Of a DNA stretch of 64,000 nt, positions 54,960 to 64,000 are shown one piece after another. The first letter of the stretch is position 1. Each line of letters starts with the position of its first letter. The DNA lies in contig WFNB01000068.1 of assembly GCA_015488755.1 (NCBI GenBank), positions 1 through 64,000 on the forward strand, in the 5' to 3' direction. This DNA is from Gammaproteobacteria bacterium (GTDB lineage: Bacteria > Pseudomonadota > Gammaproteobacteria > GRL18). Under the pieces are notes generated by a model. It did not search any database. It worked only from the letters and a program-made list of their open reading frames with translations, and had not been told where the DNA came from. The translations under genes and the position numbers were made by a program.

Positions 54960-56009
54960 TTATGGTGCCTTTTTCTTAGCCTGTTGATAGGCAGATTTTA
55001 TTTCCTGACTGAGTTGGTAGACAGCCATAGAATAGAGCGTACTGTGATTATAGCGTGAAATAACATAAAAGTTAGTATAGCCCAACCAATATTCTTTATT
55101 ATTTTTTTGTTTTAAAATGAGCAAAATAGCTTTTGCTTTATCACTCATTGCTGTTTTACCTTGTAGACCTTTGTTTTTAAAATCAGCCACACTGAGTTTA
55201 GGTTTACAACTGCGCTTACAAGCATCTTCTTTAGTGATACTATTTTCTTTTATTAATTGTAGCTTATCAGCAACAGCCTGACCTCTTTGCCAACCATGGC
55301 GTTTAAAATAATGAGCCACACTGCCAATGGCATCTGCATTGTTTGTCCAGATATTTTTTTCACCATCACCATCAAAGTCAATTGCATAGCTTTGGAAACT
55401 GCTGGGGATGAATTGACCCATGCCCATAGCACCTGCGTAAGAACCGGTTTTTGATAGGGGATCAAACTTTTGTTCCTGACTCATAATTAAAAAATGTTTC
55501 AGCTCACTACGAAAAAACTTACTACGCTTAGGGTATTTAAAGGCTAAAGTGGATAAAGCATCCATAACTCGATAGTTTCCTTGCCGCTTCCCATAATAGG
55601 TTTCAACACCAATAATAGCCACCATGATTTCAGGTGTTACACCGTATATTTTTTCTGCGTAAGCAAGTATGTCTTTATTTTCTTGCCAAAATGCTACGCC
55701 TCCCTTAATACGCTTTTGGGTCAGAAATATCTTACGGTATTCAAACCATGCTTTGCTTCTTTCAGCAGGTCTGCTCATAGCATCAAGAATTTTTTGTTTA
55801 ATTTTCACCTGGCTGAAAAGGCTTTCAAGCTGTGCCTTTTTAAAGCCATGTTTGGTGCTCATTTCATTAATGAATTTCTGTACGTCTGCATTATTGACTA
55901 AGCTATTACGCAGACTCTTAGTGCTCTCTTTTGCGTAAGTACTGCTACTGATAAAAATGCTTAGTAATAATCCGATAATGATAAATAATCGTGTGTGTTT
56001 AAAATACAT
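54960..56009 (-). CDS. mltB: Membrane-bound lytic murein transglycosylase B
   Basis: 349 aa. An exported N-terminus (about 1-26), then a lysozyme-like fold with catalytic Glu in IIGVETYYG, GAMGMGQFIPSSF and DFDGDGEKNIW calcium-site loop. No lipobox Cys near the signal end, so it may be soluble like SltB types. Ends 5 bp before rlpA. Confidence 0.9.
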   Translation of the reverse strand: MYFKHTRLFIIIGLLLSIFISSSTYAKESTKSLRNSLVNNADVQKFINEMSTKHGFKKAQLESLFSQVKIKQKILDAMSRPAERSKAWFEYRKIFLTQKRIKGGVAFWQENKDILAYAEKIYGVTPEIMVAIIGVETYYGKRQGNYRVMDALSTLAFKYPKRSKFFRSELKHFLIMSQEQKFDPLSKTGSYAGAMGMGQFIPSSFQSYAIDFDGDGEKNIWTNNADAIGSVAHYFKRHGWQRGQAVADKLQLIKENSITKEDACKRSCKPKLSVADFKNKGLQGKTAMSDKAKAILLILKQKNNKEYWLGYTNFYVISRYNHSTLYSMAVYQLSQEIKSAYQQAKKKAP

Positions 56010-56023
56010 GTAATGTTCCTGAA

Positions 56024-57130
56024 TTAATAGGCAAGTAGTTTTCTATGAGTCTGTATGGACATTAAGATACCAAAGCCAGCCATTAGGGTAACAATAGAGG
56101 TGCCACCATAGCTCACCAGAGGTAATGGCACACCCACTACAGGCAAAATACCACTGACCATACCGATGTTAACAAAAACATAGATTGCAAAGGTTAAGAT
56201 AATACTGGCACCGAGCAAACGTGAAAAGGTACCTTGTGCTTGGGAAGTAATATAAATGCCCCGAAAAATAATAAATAAATAAAGACCAAGCAAAATCAAT
56301 ATACCACTAAAACCAAATTCCTCTGCAAATACAGAGAAAATAAAATCGGTGTGTCGCTCGGGTAAAAATTCCAAATGAGACTGAGTGCCATTTAACCAGC
56401 CCTTACCAAATGCACCACCAGAGCCAATGGCAATTTTTGATTGAATAATATGGTAGCCACTGCCTAAAGGGTCAGATTCTGGGTTGAACATGGTTAATAC
56501 TCGTTGGCGTTGATAATCATGCATTAAAAAAAGCCACATGGGAATGCTAAAAGCAACAGCTGAAAAAAGAAACCCAAAAATAAGTCGCCATGAGACACCG
56601 GCCATAAAAATAGCAAAGAACCCAGCACTACTGACCAATAATGAAGTGCCTAAATCAGGTTGTTTAGCAATGAGTAGTACGGGAGTAATCAAAATAAAGA
56701 CACTAATGAGCAGGTGTTTATTTTTAGGCGGAATACTACCTCGTGATAAAAACCAAGCCAACATCATGGGCACGGCTAATTTCATCATTTCTGAAGGCTG
56801 AAAGCGAAATAAGCCCAAATCAAGCCAGCGCCTAGCACCCATGGAGACGGTACCGGCAAATAAGACAGCAAGGAGCATGATAGTCCCGACGATAAAGAGT
56901 ATGGGAGACCAGCGACACATACGATCAGGTGAAATTTGTGCAATAACCAACATAATAATAAAAGCAACGCCAATACGAACGGCTTGGCGTTGCATCATAG
57001 TAATGTCTTCACCACTAGCACTGTAGAGGATCACCTGTCCGAGAGCAATCACTGTTAATAGACTAATTAATAGTGGTAGATCAATATGTAGGCGGAATAA
57101 CAAATTGTTTGAGCTATTTTGATTAGCCAT
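56024..57130 (-). CDS. rodA: Peptidoglycan glycosyltransferase RodA
   Basis: 368 aa SEDS membrane protein with about ten helices. Conserved segments GARRWLDLG...FQPSE, LPERHTDFIFSVFAEEFG and PLPLVSYGGTS are present. Polymerises glycan in the elongasome with PBP2, whose gene lies 8 bp upstream. Confidence 0.95.
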   Translation of the reverse strand: MANQNSSNNLLFRLHIDLPLLISLLTVIALGQVILYSASGEDITMMQRQAVRIGVAFIIMLVIAQISPDRMCRWSPILFIVGTIMLLAVLFAGTVSMGARRWLDLGLFRFQPSEMMKLAVPMMLAWFLSRGSIPPKNKHLLISVFILITPVLLIAKQPDLGTSLLVSSAGFFAIFMAGVSWRLIFGFLFSAVAFSIPMWLFLMHDYQRQRVLTMFNPESDPLGSGYHIIQSKIAIGSGGAFGKGWLNGTQSHLEFLPERHTDFIFSVFAEEFGFSGILILLGLYLFIIFRGIYITSQAQGTFSRLLGASIILTFAIYVFVNIGMVSGILPVVGVPLPLVSYGGTSIVTLMAGFGILMSIQTHRKLLAY

Positions 57131-57138
57131 ATTTTTGA

Positions 57139-59145
57139 TTAGCCATAGTGCCCCTCATTATGATTAATTTCAGCCGTGCTTTCTGGGCTTAAGGTATGTT
57201 TTGGAGGTGTTTTGAGTGGTTTATTTTTTTTGGCAGGTGTCTGTTTGGTTTTTCTTGGGGCATTGAGTTGCTTATCGGTAAATTGCTGCAAATAGGCCTC
57301 AATTACTTTACCTGCAATAGGCGCTGCAATTGAACCACCATGGCCACCATTTTCAACCACTACGGCAATCGCAATTCTAGGATGTTTTACAGGAGCAAAG
57401 GACATAAATAGTGCATGATCTCTTAAGCGTTCTTCCACTTTACTGGCTTTGTAAGAGGCATCTTGAGCCACTGAAAATACTTGTGCTGTGCCCGTTTTAC
57501 CCGCAATTTTATAGCGTAAACCTGATTTGTTAAGACGTCGTGCCGTACCTCTAGAACCGTGAATCACCTCAGTCATCGCGTGATATATCTGTTGCCAATT
57601 TTGTTGGTTTTTAATAGGGATGTCATGTACCAGTTGTGGTGAAATATGACGTGCAATGGGATCGCTCTTACGTTGAATGGCATTGACTAATTGCGGTTGA
57701 AAAAGATGTCCTCCATTAGCCAGTGTTGCAGTTGCTAGAGCAAGTTGCATTGGTGTGACTAACACATAGCCTTGGCCAATACCGGTAATGACGGTTTCTC
57801 CAGGGAACCATACTTGCTTGCGTGCCTTTTTCTTCCATTGTTTTGAGGGCATTAAGCCACTGCGTTCACCGAGTATATCAACACCTGATTTTTGACCAAA
57901 ACCAAAGAGTGTCATAAATTGATGCATTCGATCAATACCTAATTGAACAGCCAGATCATAGTAAAAAACATCACAGGATTGCACAATGGATTTTTCAATA
58001 TTGGTTTTGCCATGTCCCCATTTCTTCCAGTCACGATATTTATGCGGTTTACCTTTAAGCTGGTAGTAGCCGGGGCAGAATATTTGATGATTAGGCTGAA
58101 TAACACCTAATTCCAAACCTGCTAGGGCAAAAAATGGTTTGGTTGTTGAGCCGGGAGGATAATTGCCGAGAATGGTGCGATTAAATAATGGTCGTTGCCA
58201 TGAATGGTTGAGGGCATTATAGGTTTTGGAGTCAATGCCATTGACAAATAAATTAGCATCATAGTCAGGCATACTGACCATAGCGAGCACTTGACCGTTT
58301 TCAGGGCTAATAGCAACTAAGGCTCCCCGCTTTCCCTCGAAGGCTTCAATGGCAATTTTTTGTAAATTAATGTCTAAGTTAAGCGTCAGATCATTGCCGG
58401 GTATGGGATTTTTACGCTCCAGCACTCGTAAAACTCGACCTCGAACATTGGTTTCTACTTTTTGATAACCGACTTGGCCGTGGAGTAATGCTTCATAAGA
58501 TTTTTCTATGCCTAGTTTTCCAGTGTGATTGGTACCACTATAGTTAGTCACAGGCAATCGTTTTAGCTCTTGTTCATTGATACGGCCAACATAGCCAACA
58601 ACATGAGAGGTTTCTTTACCGTAGGGGTAAAACCGGCTGAGTTGAGCCTTTATTTCAACACCGGGCAGGCGATGTAAATTAACAGAAATAGTGGCAACTT
58701 CTTCATCGGTTAAGCGAAAGCGAAGGGGAATGCCTTCAAAACGGCGCTTGCGCCGGACTTCTTTATTAAATTTTTTAATGTCAATATCACGAATAGTAAT
58801 TAAAAAGCCCAACTCTTCAAGCAGTAAATCAATATCCTTAGTTTGTTCAGGAATGATTTGTAAGGTGTAAGATGGTAAATTCTCAGCCAGAATAATGCCA
58901 TTACGATCATAGATAAGCCCACGTGTTGGTGGAATGGCCTGCACTGATACACGGTTGTTTTGTGATAAGGTGCTGAAATGTTCATGACTGGTGATCTGTA
59001 AGTAAAATAGGCGGCTAGTTAGAATACCAAATAAAACTAAAGTAAAGAAAATAGCCATAATAGTGCGATTATGAGATATTCTCTGCTCAATAAAATGATC
59101 TTTTAAATGTAATCTATCAGCCATAGCAGTTTTAATTGACACCAT
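57139..59145 (-). CDS. mrdA: Penicillin-binding protein 2 (elongasome transpeptidase)
   Basis: 668 aa. One N-terminal membrane helix (about 29-50), a dimerisation/pedestal domain, and a transpeptidase domain with STTK in PGSTTKPF, SCD in VQSCDVFY and KTGT in AGKTGTAQ. A Lys/Pro/Thr-rich C-terminal tail (about 620-668) is an extension over E. coli PBP2 (633). ATG 59145 overlaps mreD by 14 bp; ATG at 59124 is an equally good start. Confidence 0.94.
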   Translation of the reverse strand: MVSIKTAMADRLHLKDHFIEQRISHNRTIMAIFFTLVLFGILTSRLFYLQITSHEHFSTLSQNNRVSVQAIPPTRGLIYDRNGIILAENLPSYTLQIIPEQTKDIDLLLEELGFLITIRDIDIKKFNKEVRRKRRFEGIPLRFRLTDEEVATISVNLHRLPGVEIKAQLSRFYPYGKETSHVVGYVGRINEQELKRLPVTNYSGTNHTGKLGIEKSYEALLHGQVGYQKVETNVRGRVLRVLERKNPIPGNDLTLNLDINLQKIAIEAFEGKRGALVAISPENGQVLAMVSMPDYDANLFVNGIDSKTYNALNHSWQRPLFNRTILGNYPPGSTTKPFFALAGLELGVIQPNHQIFCPGYYQLKGKPHKYRDWKKWGHGKTNIEKSIVQSCDVFYYDLAVQLGIDRMHQFMTLFGFGQKSGVDILGERSGLMPSKQWKKKARKQVWFPGETVITGIGQGYVLVTPMQLALATATLANGGHLFQPQLVNAIQRKSDPIARHISPQLVHDIPIKNQQNWQQIYHAMTEVIHGSRGTARRLNKSGLRYKIAGKTGTAQVFSVAQDASYKASKVEERLRDHALFMSFAPVKHPRIAIAVVVENGGHGGSIAAPIAGKVIEAYLQQFTDKQLNAPRKTKQTPAKKNKPLKTPPKHTLSPESTAEINHNEGHYG

Positions 59146-59635
59146 ACATACGTCGAATGGTGCGCATTAAATAAAATATCCAGGGCCAACTGAACATACT
59201 GCTTAGTGCTGGCATCCAGTAAGACCAGTTTCCATGAGCATGACCAGAAATACCATTAATCCACAAAATCAGCATTTGGGATAAGGTAACTAATAATAAA
59301 ATAATTAATGACTGCTGTAGTAATGGATATAAGCGGATTCGGGCATGTAATTTATAGGCTAAGTAGGCAGTAATGGCGAGTGCTACAGCATGTAAGCCTA
59401 ATAGACTGTCCATTTGTATGTCCAATAGAAAGCCAACACTCCAGCCAGTTAAAATACCGACCCGATGGGGCAGAGCGATACACCAGTAAATAAGAATAAG
59501 GGTGACAAATTCTGGGCGATACATTTTTAGATAGTCTGGAATTTGTACCATGCAAAGTATTAAGGCAATGGCAAAGCTGAGTAAAATAACAATACCACCA
59601 TGTGATGCTGGCTTATTATTCATCGGATGAGCCAC
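59132..59635 (-). CDS. mreD: Rod-shape determining protein MreD
   Basis: 167 aa with about five membrane helices and the family WCIALPHRVG...GFLLDIQMDSLLG segment. Elongasome component. Overlaps mreC upstream (20 bp) and mrdA downstream. Confidence 0.92.
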   Translation of the reverse strand: MAHPMNNKPASHGGIVILLSFAIALILCMVQIPDYLKMYRPEFVTLILIYWCIALPHRVGILTGWSVGFLLDIQMDSLLGLHAVALAITAYLAYKLHARIRLYPLLQQSLIILLLVTLSQMLILWINGISGHAHGNWSYWMPALSSMFSWPWIFYLMRTIRRMYGVN

Positions 59636-60494
59636 TCTCTTTTGTTATTTGTTCAGATAAAAGTTGAGGCTTATTTTCCTGAGCCATAACCAATAAGACT
59701 TCTCGGCTTTGTTCTAAATGAGCAGTCGCTTCGGCAATGACTTTAGCAAAGGGTTGACCCGGATCGCGTATGATATTAATGACTTTTGCCACGGGATAAC
59801 CTTCAGGAAAACGTCCGCCTAGGCCAGAGGTAATAAGCAGATCGCCTAACTCAATATCGGCATTATTGGGCAAGTTCTGTACTTCAAGATAATTGGCAGC
59901 TCCGGTACCATACAGTACTGTGCGCAGGCCATTGCGATTAATTTGTACTGGGATGGCATGGGAAGGATCGGTAATTAAAATAGCGCTACTGGAAACAATA
60001 CCAGGATGAATAACCTGACCCATAATACCATAGGCATCAAGAATGGGCTGGCCGGCGTAAATACTATGGCGTTGTCCTTTGTTGATAACAATTTGACGTT
60101 TATAAGGATCTAAGTCAACAGCAATTGTCTCGGCAATCAGCATTTGATCTTTGAGCTTACGAGAAGATTTTAATAGTGAGCGCAGGCGAATATTTTCGGC
60201 TTGCAAAGAAGTAAACTTTTGTAGCTGTGCTTTGAGTAATAAATTATTAGTCCGATAAGACTCATTCTCAGTAATCAATGATTGATGAGAGTCTAACTGC
60301 TCATTTAGCCAAATACCGATATTAGCTGGGGTACTGGCAATGGTTTGCAGAGGATAAATAATTAGGTTAAAGAAACTCCTAACATTACGCAACATATTGG
60401 TATGATGATCAGTAATGAGTAAAATGATGGAAAAAACCATCACAAAGATCAATCGTGCCAGATAAGTAGAATCTTCATCAAATAACTGTTTTAT
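59616..60494 (-). CDS. mreC: Rod-shape determining protein MreC (apparent AUA start)
   Basis: 292 aa if started at ATA 60492-60494. A membrane helix, a coiled coil (about 75-115) and two periplasmic beta domains. The first in-frame TTG (60452) would remove part of the conserved cytoplasmic N-terminus. Upstream, the frame reads KQLF-x9-RLIFV, which aligns with the KPIF-x9-RLILA start of E. coli MreC, and GGAG lies 8 nt before the ATA. A rare AUA start or a base error in an original ATG explains this. Confidence 0.85.
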   Translation of the reverse strand: MKQLFDEDSTYLARLIFVMVFSIILLITDHHTNMLRNVRSFFNLIIYPLQTIASTPANIGIWLNEQLDSHQSLITENESYRTNNLLLKAQLQKFTSLQAENIRLRSLLKSSRKLKDQMLIAETIAVDLDPYKRQIVINKGQRHSIYAGQPILDAYGIMGQVIHPGIVSSSAILITDPSHAIPVQINRNGLRTVLYGTGAANYLEVQNLPNNADIELGDLLITSGLGGRFPEGYPVAKVINIIRDPGQPFAKVIAEATAHLEQSREVLLVMAQENKPQLLSEQITKESGSSDE

Positions 60495-60607
60495 GGCTAT
60501 GGCTCCGATGCTGGGGATGTTTTATTAATCGGCTAAACGTTATTTATTAATATCTTCAATAATGTTTATGAGACTATAAACAGGCAATCACCTTATAAAA
60601 GTGATTA

Positions 60608-61970
<1,363 letters not shown>

Positions 61971-62261
61971 ATGTCCAAGCTGGATAAAAGTGATGTTGAA
62001 AAAATTGCCTTTTTGGCAAGATTGGGCGTCGATGAACAGGATATTCCTGAATATGCCACTAATTTATCGAATATTTTGGACATGGTCGAGCAGTTAGACT
62101 CTGTGGATACGCAGGGTGTCAGGCCAATGGCACATCCTCTAGATGCCGTACAGCGTTTGCGTGCTGATGTGGTGACAGAAAGTAATGATCGGGAAAATTT
62201 ACAGGCACATGCACCAGAAGTTGAGCAAGGGCTTTATTTAGTGCCTCGCGTTGTCGAGTAA
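61971..62261 (+). CDS. gatC: Glutamyl/aspartyl-tRNA amidotransferase subunit C
   Basis: 96 aa. The family start DVEKIAFLARLGV and the RPMAHPLDAVQRLRAD segment are present. Wraps GatA and GatB and stabilises the complex that makes Gln-tRNAGln/Asn-tRNAAsn by transamidation. Confidence 0.95.
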   Translation: MSKLDKSDVEKIAFLARLGVDEQDIPEYATNLSNILDMVEQLDSVDTQGVRPMAHPLDAVQRLRADVVTESNDRENLQAHAPEVEQGLYLVPRVVE

Positions 62262-62340
62262 TCGACATAGAAGAATGCTCGAAGTAAGCAAAGTATTATA
62301 ATTATCCAGAACTATATACGAACCCTAGTTGGAAGCAAAT

Positions 62341-63795
62341 ATGCATAACAAAACCATTGCTGAACTCAGTGCCGGACTTAAAGCAGGCGAATTTACCAGT
62401 GTTGAACTCACGCAAAGTTATTTGAATCGAATTGATTCACTCGATGAACAGCTTAATAGCTTTATCACCGTGACTCCAGAACTTGCCCTTGAACAGGCTA
62501 AGCAGGCAGATGCCCAGCGAGCAACAGGTCATGTGGGTATTCTAAATGGTATTCCTCTGGCGCAGAAAGATATTTTTTGTACCAAAGGTGTGAAAACTTC
62601 CTGTGGTTCTAAAATGCTAGAGCCATTTATTTCACCTTATGATGCCACCACCATCACTAAATTTAATGATTCAGGTGCCATCATGTTGGGTAAAACCAAT
62701 ATGGATGAATTTGCCATGGGCTCATCAAATGAAACCTCATGGTATGGCCCGGTAAAAAATCCATGGCAACTTGACTCCGTTCCTGGTGGTTCTTCTGGTG
62801 GTTCCGCCGCAGTGGTTGCTGCCCGATTGGCACCTGCTGCTACAGGAACGGATACCGGAGGCTCGATTCGCCAACCGGCTTCTTTTTGTGGCATTACTGG
62901 ATTAAAACCCACCTATGGACGGGTATCCCGCTATGGCATGATTGCCTTTGCCTCAAGTTTGGATCAAGCAGGCCCTATGACTCGCACGGCAGAAGATGCT
63001 GCCCTAATGCTCAATGTGATGGCTGGTTTGGATAGTCGTGATTCTACCAGTGTTGATGAAGCCGTCCCCGATTATACGGCGGATCTTAATAACAGCCTAT
63101 CGGGTCTTAAAATTGGTTTACCTAAGGAATATTTTTCTGAAGGATTGGATGATGCTGTGGCCAAGGTCATTGAATCAGCCGTTAAAGAATATGAAAAAAT
63201 GGGCGCAAGCGTTAAAGAAATTAGTCTGCCCACCAGTAATCTTGCGGTACCCACCTATTATATTATTGCGCCATCGGAGTGCTCTTCTAATTTATCCAGA
63301 ATAGATGGTGTGCGTTATGGCTATCGCTGTGAAGATCCTAAGGATCTTAATGACCTGTATATTCGCTCCCGTGGCGAAGGTTTTGGCGCAGAAGTTAAAC
63401 GGCGAATTTTAGTGGGTACTTATGCTCTATCTGAAGGTTTTTATGATGCTTATTATGTGAAAGCACAAAAAACACGTCGCTTGATCAGTAATGATTTTAA
63501 TCAGGCATTTGCCGATGTTGATGTCATTATGGGGCCAGCAGCACCATCAACCGCATTTAAGCTGGGTGAGTTAAGCGATGATCCGATTACCATGTATTTA
63601 TCAGATATTTATACCATTGCAGTGAATTTGGCCGGTTTGCCAGGTATGTCGATACCCGCAGGTTTTGCTAATGGTATGCCGGTTGGTTTGCAATTAATTG
63701 GCCAGCATTTTGCTGAGTCCAAATTATTAAATATTGCCCATCAATTCCAACAAGAGACAGATTGGCATACGCAGACACCTGATGCATTTAAGTAA
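62341..63795 (+). CDS. gatA: Glutamyl/aspartyl-tRNA amidotransferase subunit A
   Basis: 484 aa from ATG 62341 (GGAAG 5 nt upstream; a TTG at 62329 is in frame). Amidase-signature enzyme that releases ammonia from glutamine. Catalytic Lys in LAQKDIF, cis-Ser in [10 protein letters not shown] and nucleophile Ser in [12 protein letters not shown] are all present. Confidence 0.95.
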   Translation: MHNKTIAELSAGLKAGEFTSVELTQSYLNRIDSLDEQLNSFITVTPELALEQAKQADAQRATGHVGILNGIPLAQKDIFCTKGVKTSCGSKMLEPFISPYDATTITKFNDSGAIMLGKTNMDEFAMGSSNETSWYGPVKNPWQLDSVPGGSSGGSAAVVAARLAPAATGTDTGGSIRQPASFCGITGLKPTYGRVSRYGMIAFASSLDQAGPMTRTAEDAALMLNVMAGLDSRDSTSVDEAVPDYTADLNNSLSGLKIGLPKEYFSEGLDDAVAKVIESAVKEYEKMGASVKEISLPTSNLAVPTYYIIAPSECSSNLSRIDGVRYGYRCEDPKDLNDLYIRSRGEGFGAEVKRRILVGTYALSEGFYDAYYVKAQKTRRLISNDFNQAFADVDVIMGPAAPSTAFKLGELSDDPITMYLSDIYTIAVNLAGLPGMSIPAGFANGMPVGLQLIGQHFAESKLLNIAHQFQQETDWHTQTPDAFK

Positions 63796-63878
63796 TATCG
63801 GGTAACTAAATACTAACTATAAATGAGCGATTAATCGCAATCGCCAGATAGAGAAAACCTAAGAGGTTAATAATTATT

Positions 63879-64000
63879 ATGCAATGGGAAGTCGTTATTG
63901 GTTTGGAAATCCATGTTCAATTATCCACCAAATCAAAAATATTTTCTGGCGCCTCAACTGCCTATGGTGCCGAGCCAAATACTCAGGCCTGTGCGGTTGA
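63879..64000 (+). CDS. gatB: Glutamyl/aspartyl-tRNA amidotransferase subunit B (5' part)
   Basis: The first 40 codons are in the window. The N-terminus [13 protein letters not shown] is diagnostic of GatB. AAGAGG lies upstream of ATG. The rest is beyond the right edge. Confidence 0.95.
   Translation, partial: MQWEVVIGLEIHVQLSTKSKIFSGASTAYGAEPNTQACAV

Noticed and set aside
62302-62313. 12-nt match to the MITE terminal repeat between gatC and gatA
   Set aside because: No second terminal repeat or internal element sequence nearby; probably chance or an unprovable remnant.

Overview
The window is an AT-rich gammaproteobacterial chromosome segment. Most of it is conserved core gene order: ftsY-ftsE-ftsX, M16 peptidase pair, rsmD, coaD; dprA-tsaC; def-fmt-rsmB-DUF4390-ntrYX-trkAH; lptD-surA-pdxA; mreBCD-mrdA-rodA-mltB-rlpA-dacA-ybeD-lipB; gatCAB. 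A dsrA gene of the type found in sulfur oxidisers, an Allochromatium-type ferredoxin and three sigma-54 enhancer-binding proteins suggest a sulfur-oxidising gammaproteobacterium (for example Thiotrichales/Chromatiales relatives). No rRNA or tRNA gene is present, so a finer assignment is not supported.

Layout. 1-1002: adenylate kinase (minus strand) with a long lysine/alanine-rich, histone H1-like repeat tail running off the left edge. 1313-3979: moeB, dusC and an AEC transporter. 4011-15627 (all minus strand): an accessory signalling cluster. It holds a class III cyclase, a TorF-like outer-membrane protein, a degenerate HATPase, a STAS-methyltransferase fusion, a Cache/HAMP/PP2C (SpoIIE) phosphatase, an intact HATPase, a stand-alone STAS protein, two paralogous membrane coiled-coil proteins, a GAF-GspE/PilB ATPase and a GAF protein. 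This looks like a partner-switching system with a duplicated, catalytically degenerate second arm.

15803-20018: an orphan dsrA with its own terminator (no dsrB follows), a perfect FNR box in its upstream region, and a divergent PAS/sigma-54 activator. The roughly 1-kb gene-free stretch after that activator holds two minus-strand small-RNA candidates. Each has a clear GG-N10-GC sigma-54 promoter and a Rho-independent terminator, and TGTCA/TGACA half-sites lie 100-160 bp upstream of each. A 185-bp MITE sits between them. I regard this locus and the partner-switching cluster as the two most novel parts of the window.

20019-63795 is mainly housekeeping: cell division, protein processing, rRNA modification, potassium uptake, outer-membrane biogenesis, cell-wall elongation, lipoate transfer and the amidotransferase. 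Points of note are a second MITE copy and a truncated one, an apparent AUA start codon for mreC, and an NtrX-like regulator lacking the GAFTGA loop. gatB starts at 63879 and is cut by the right edge.
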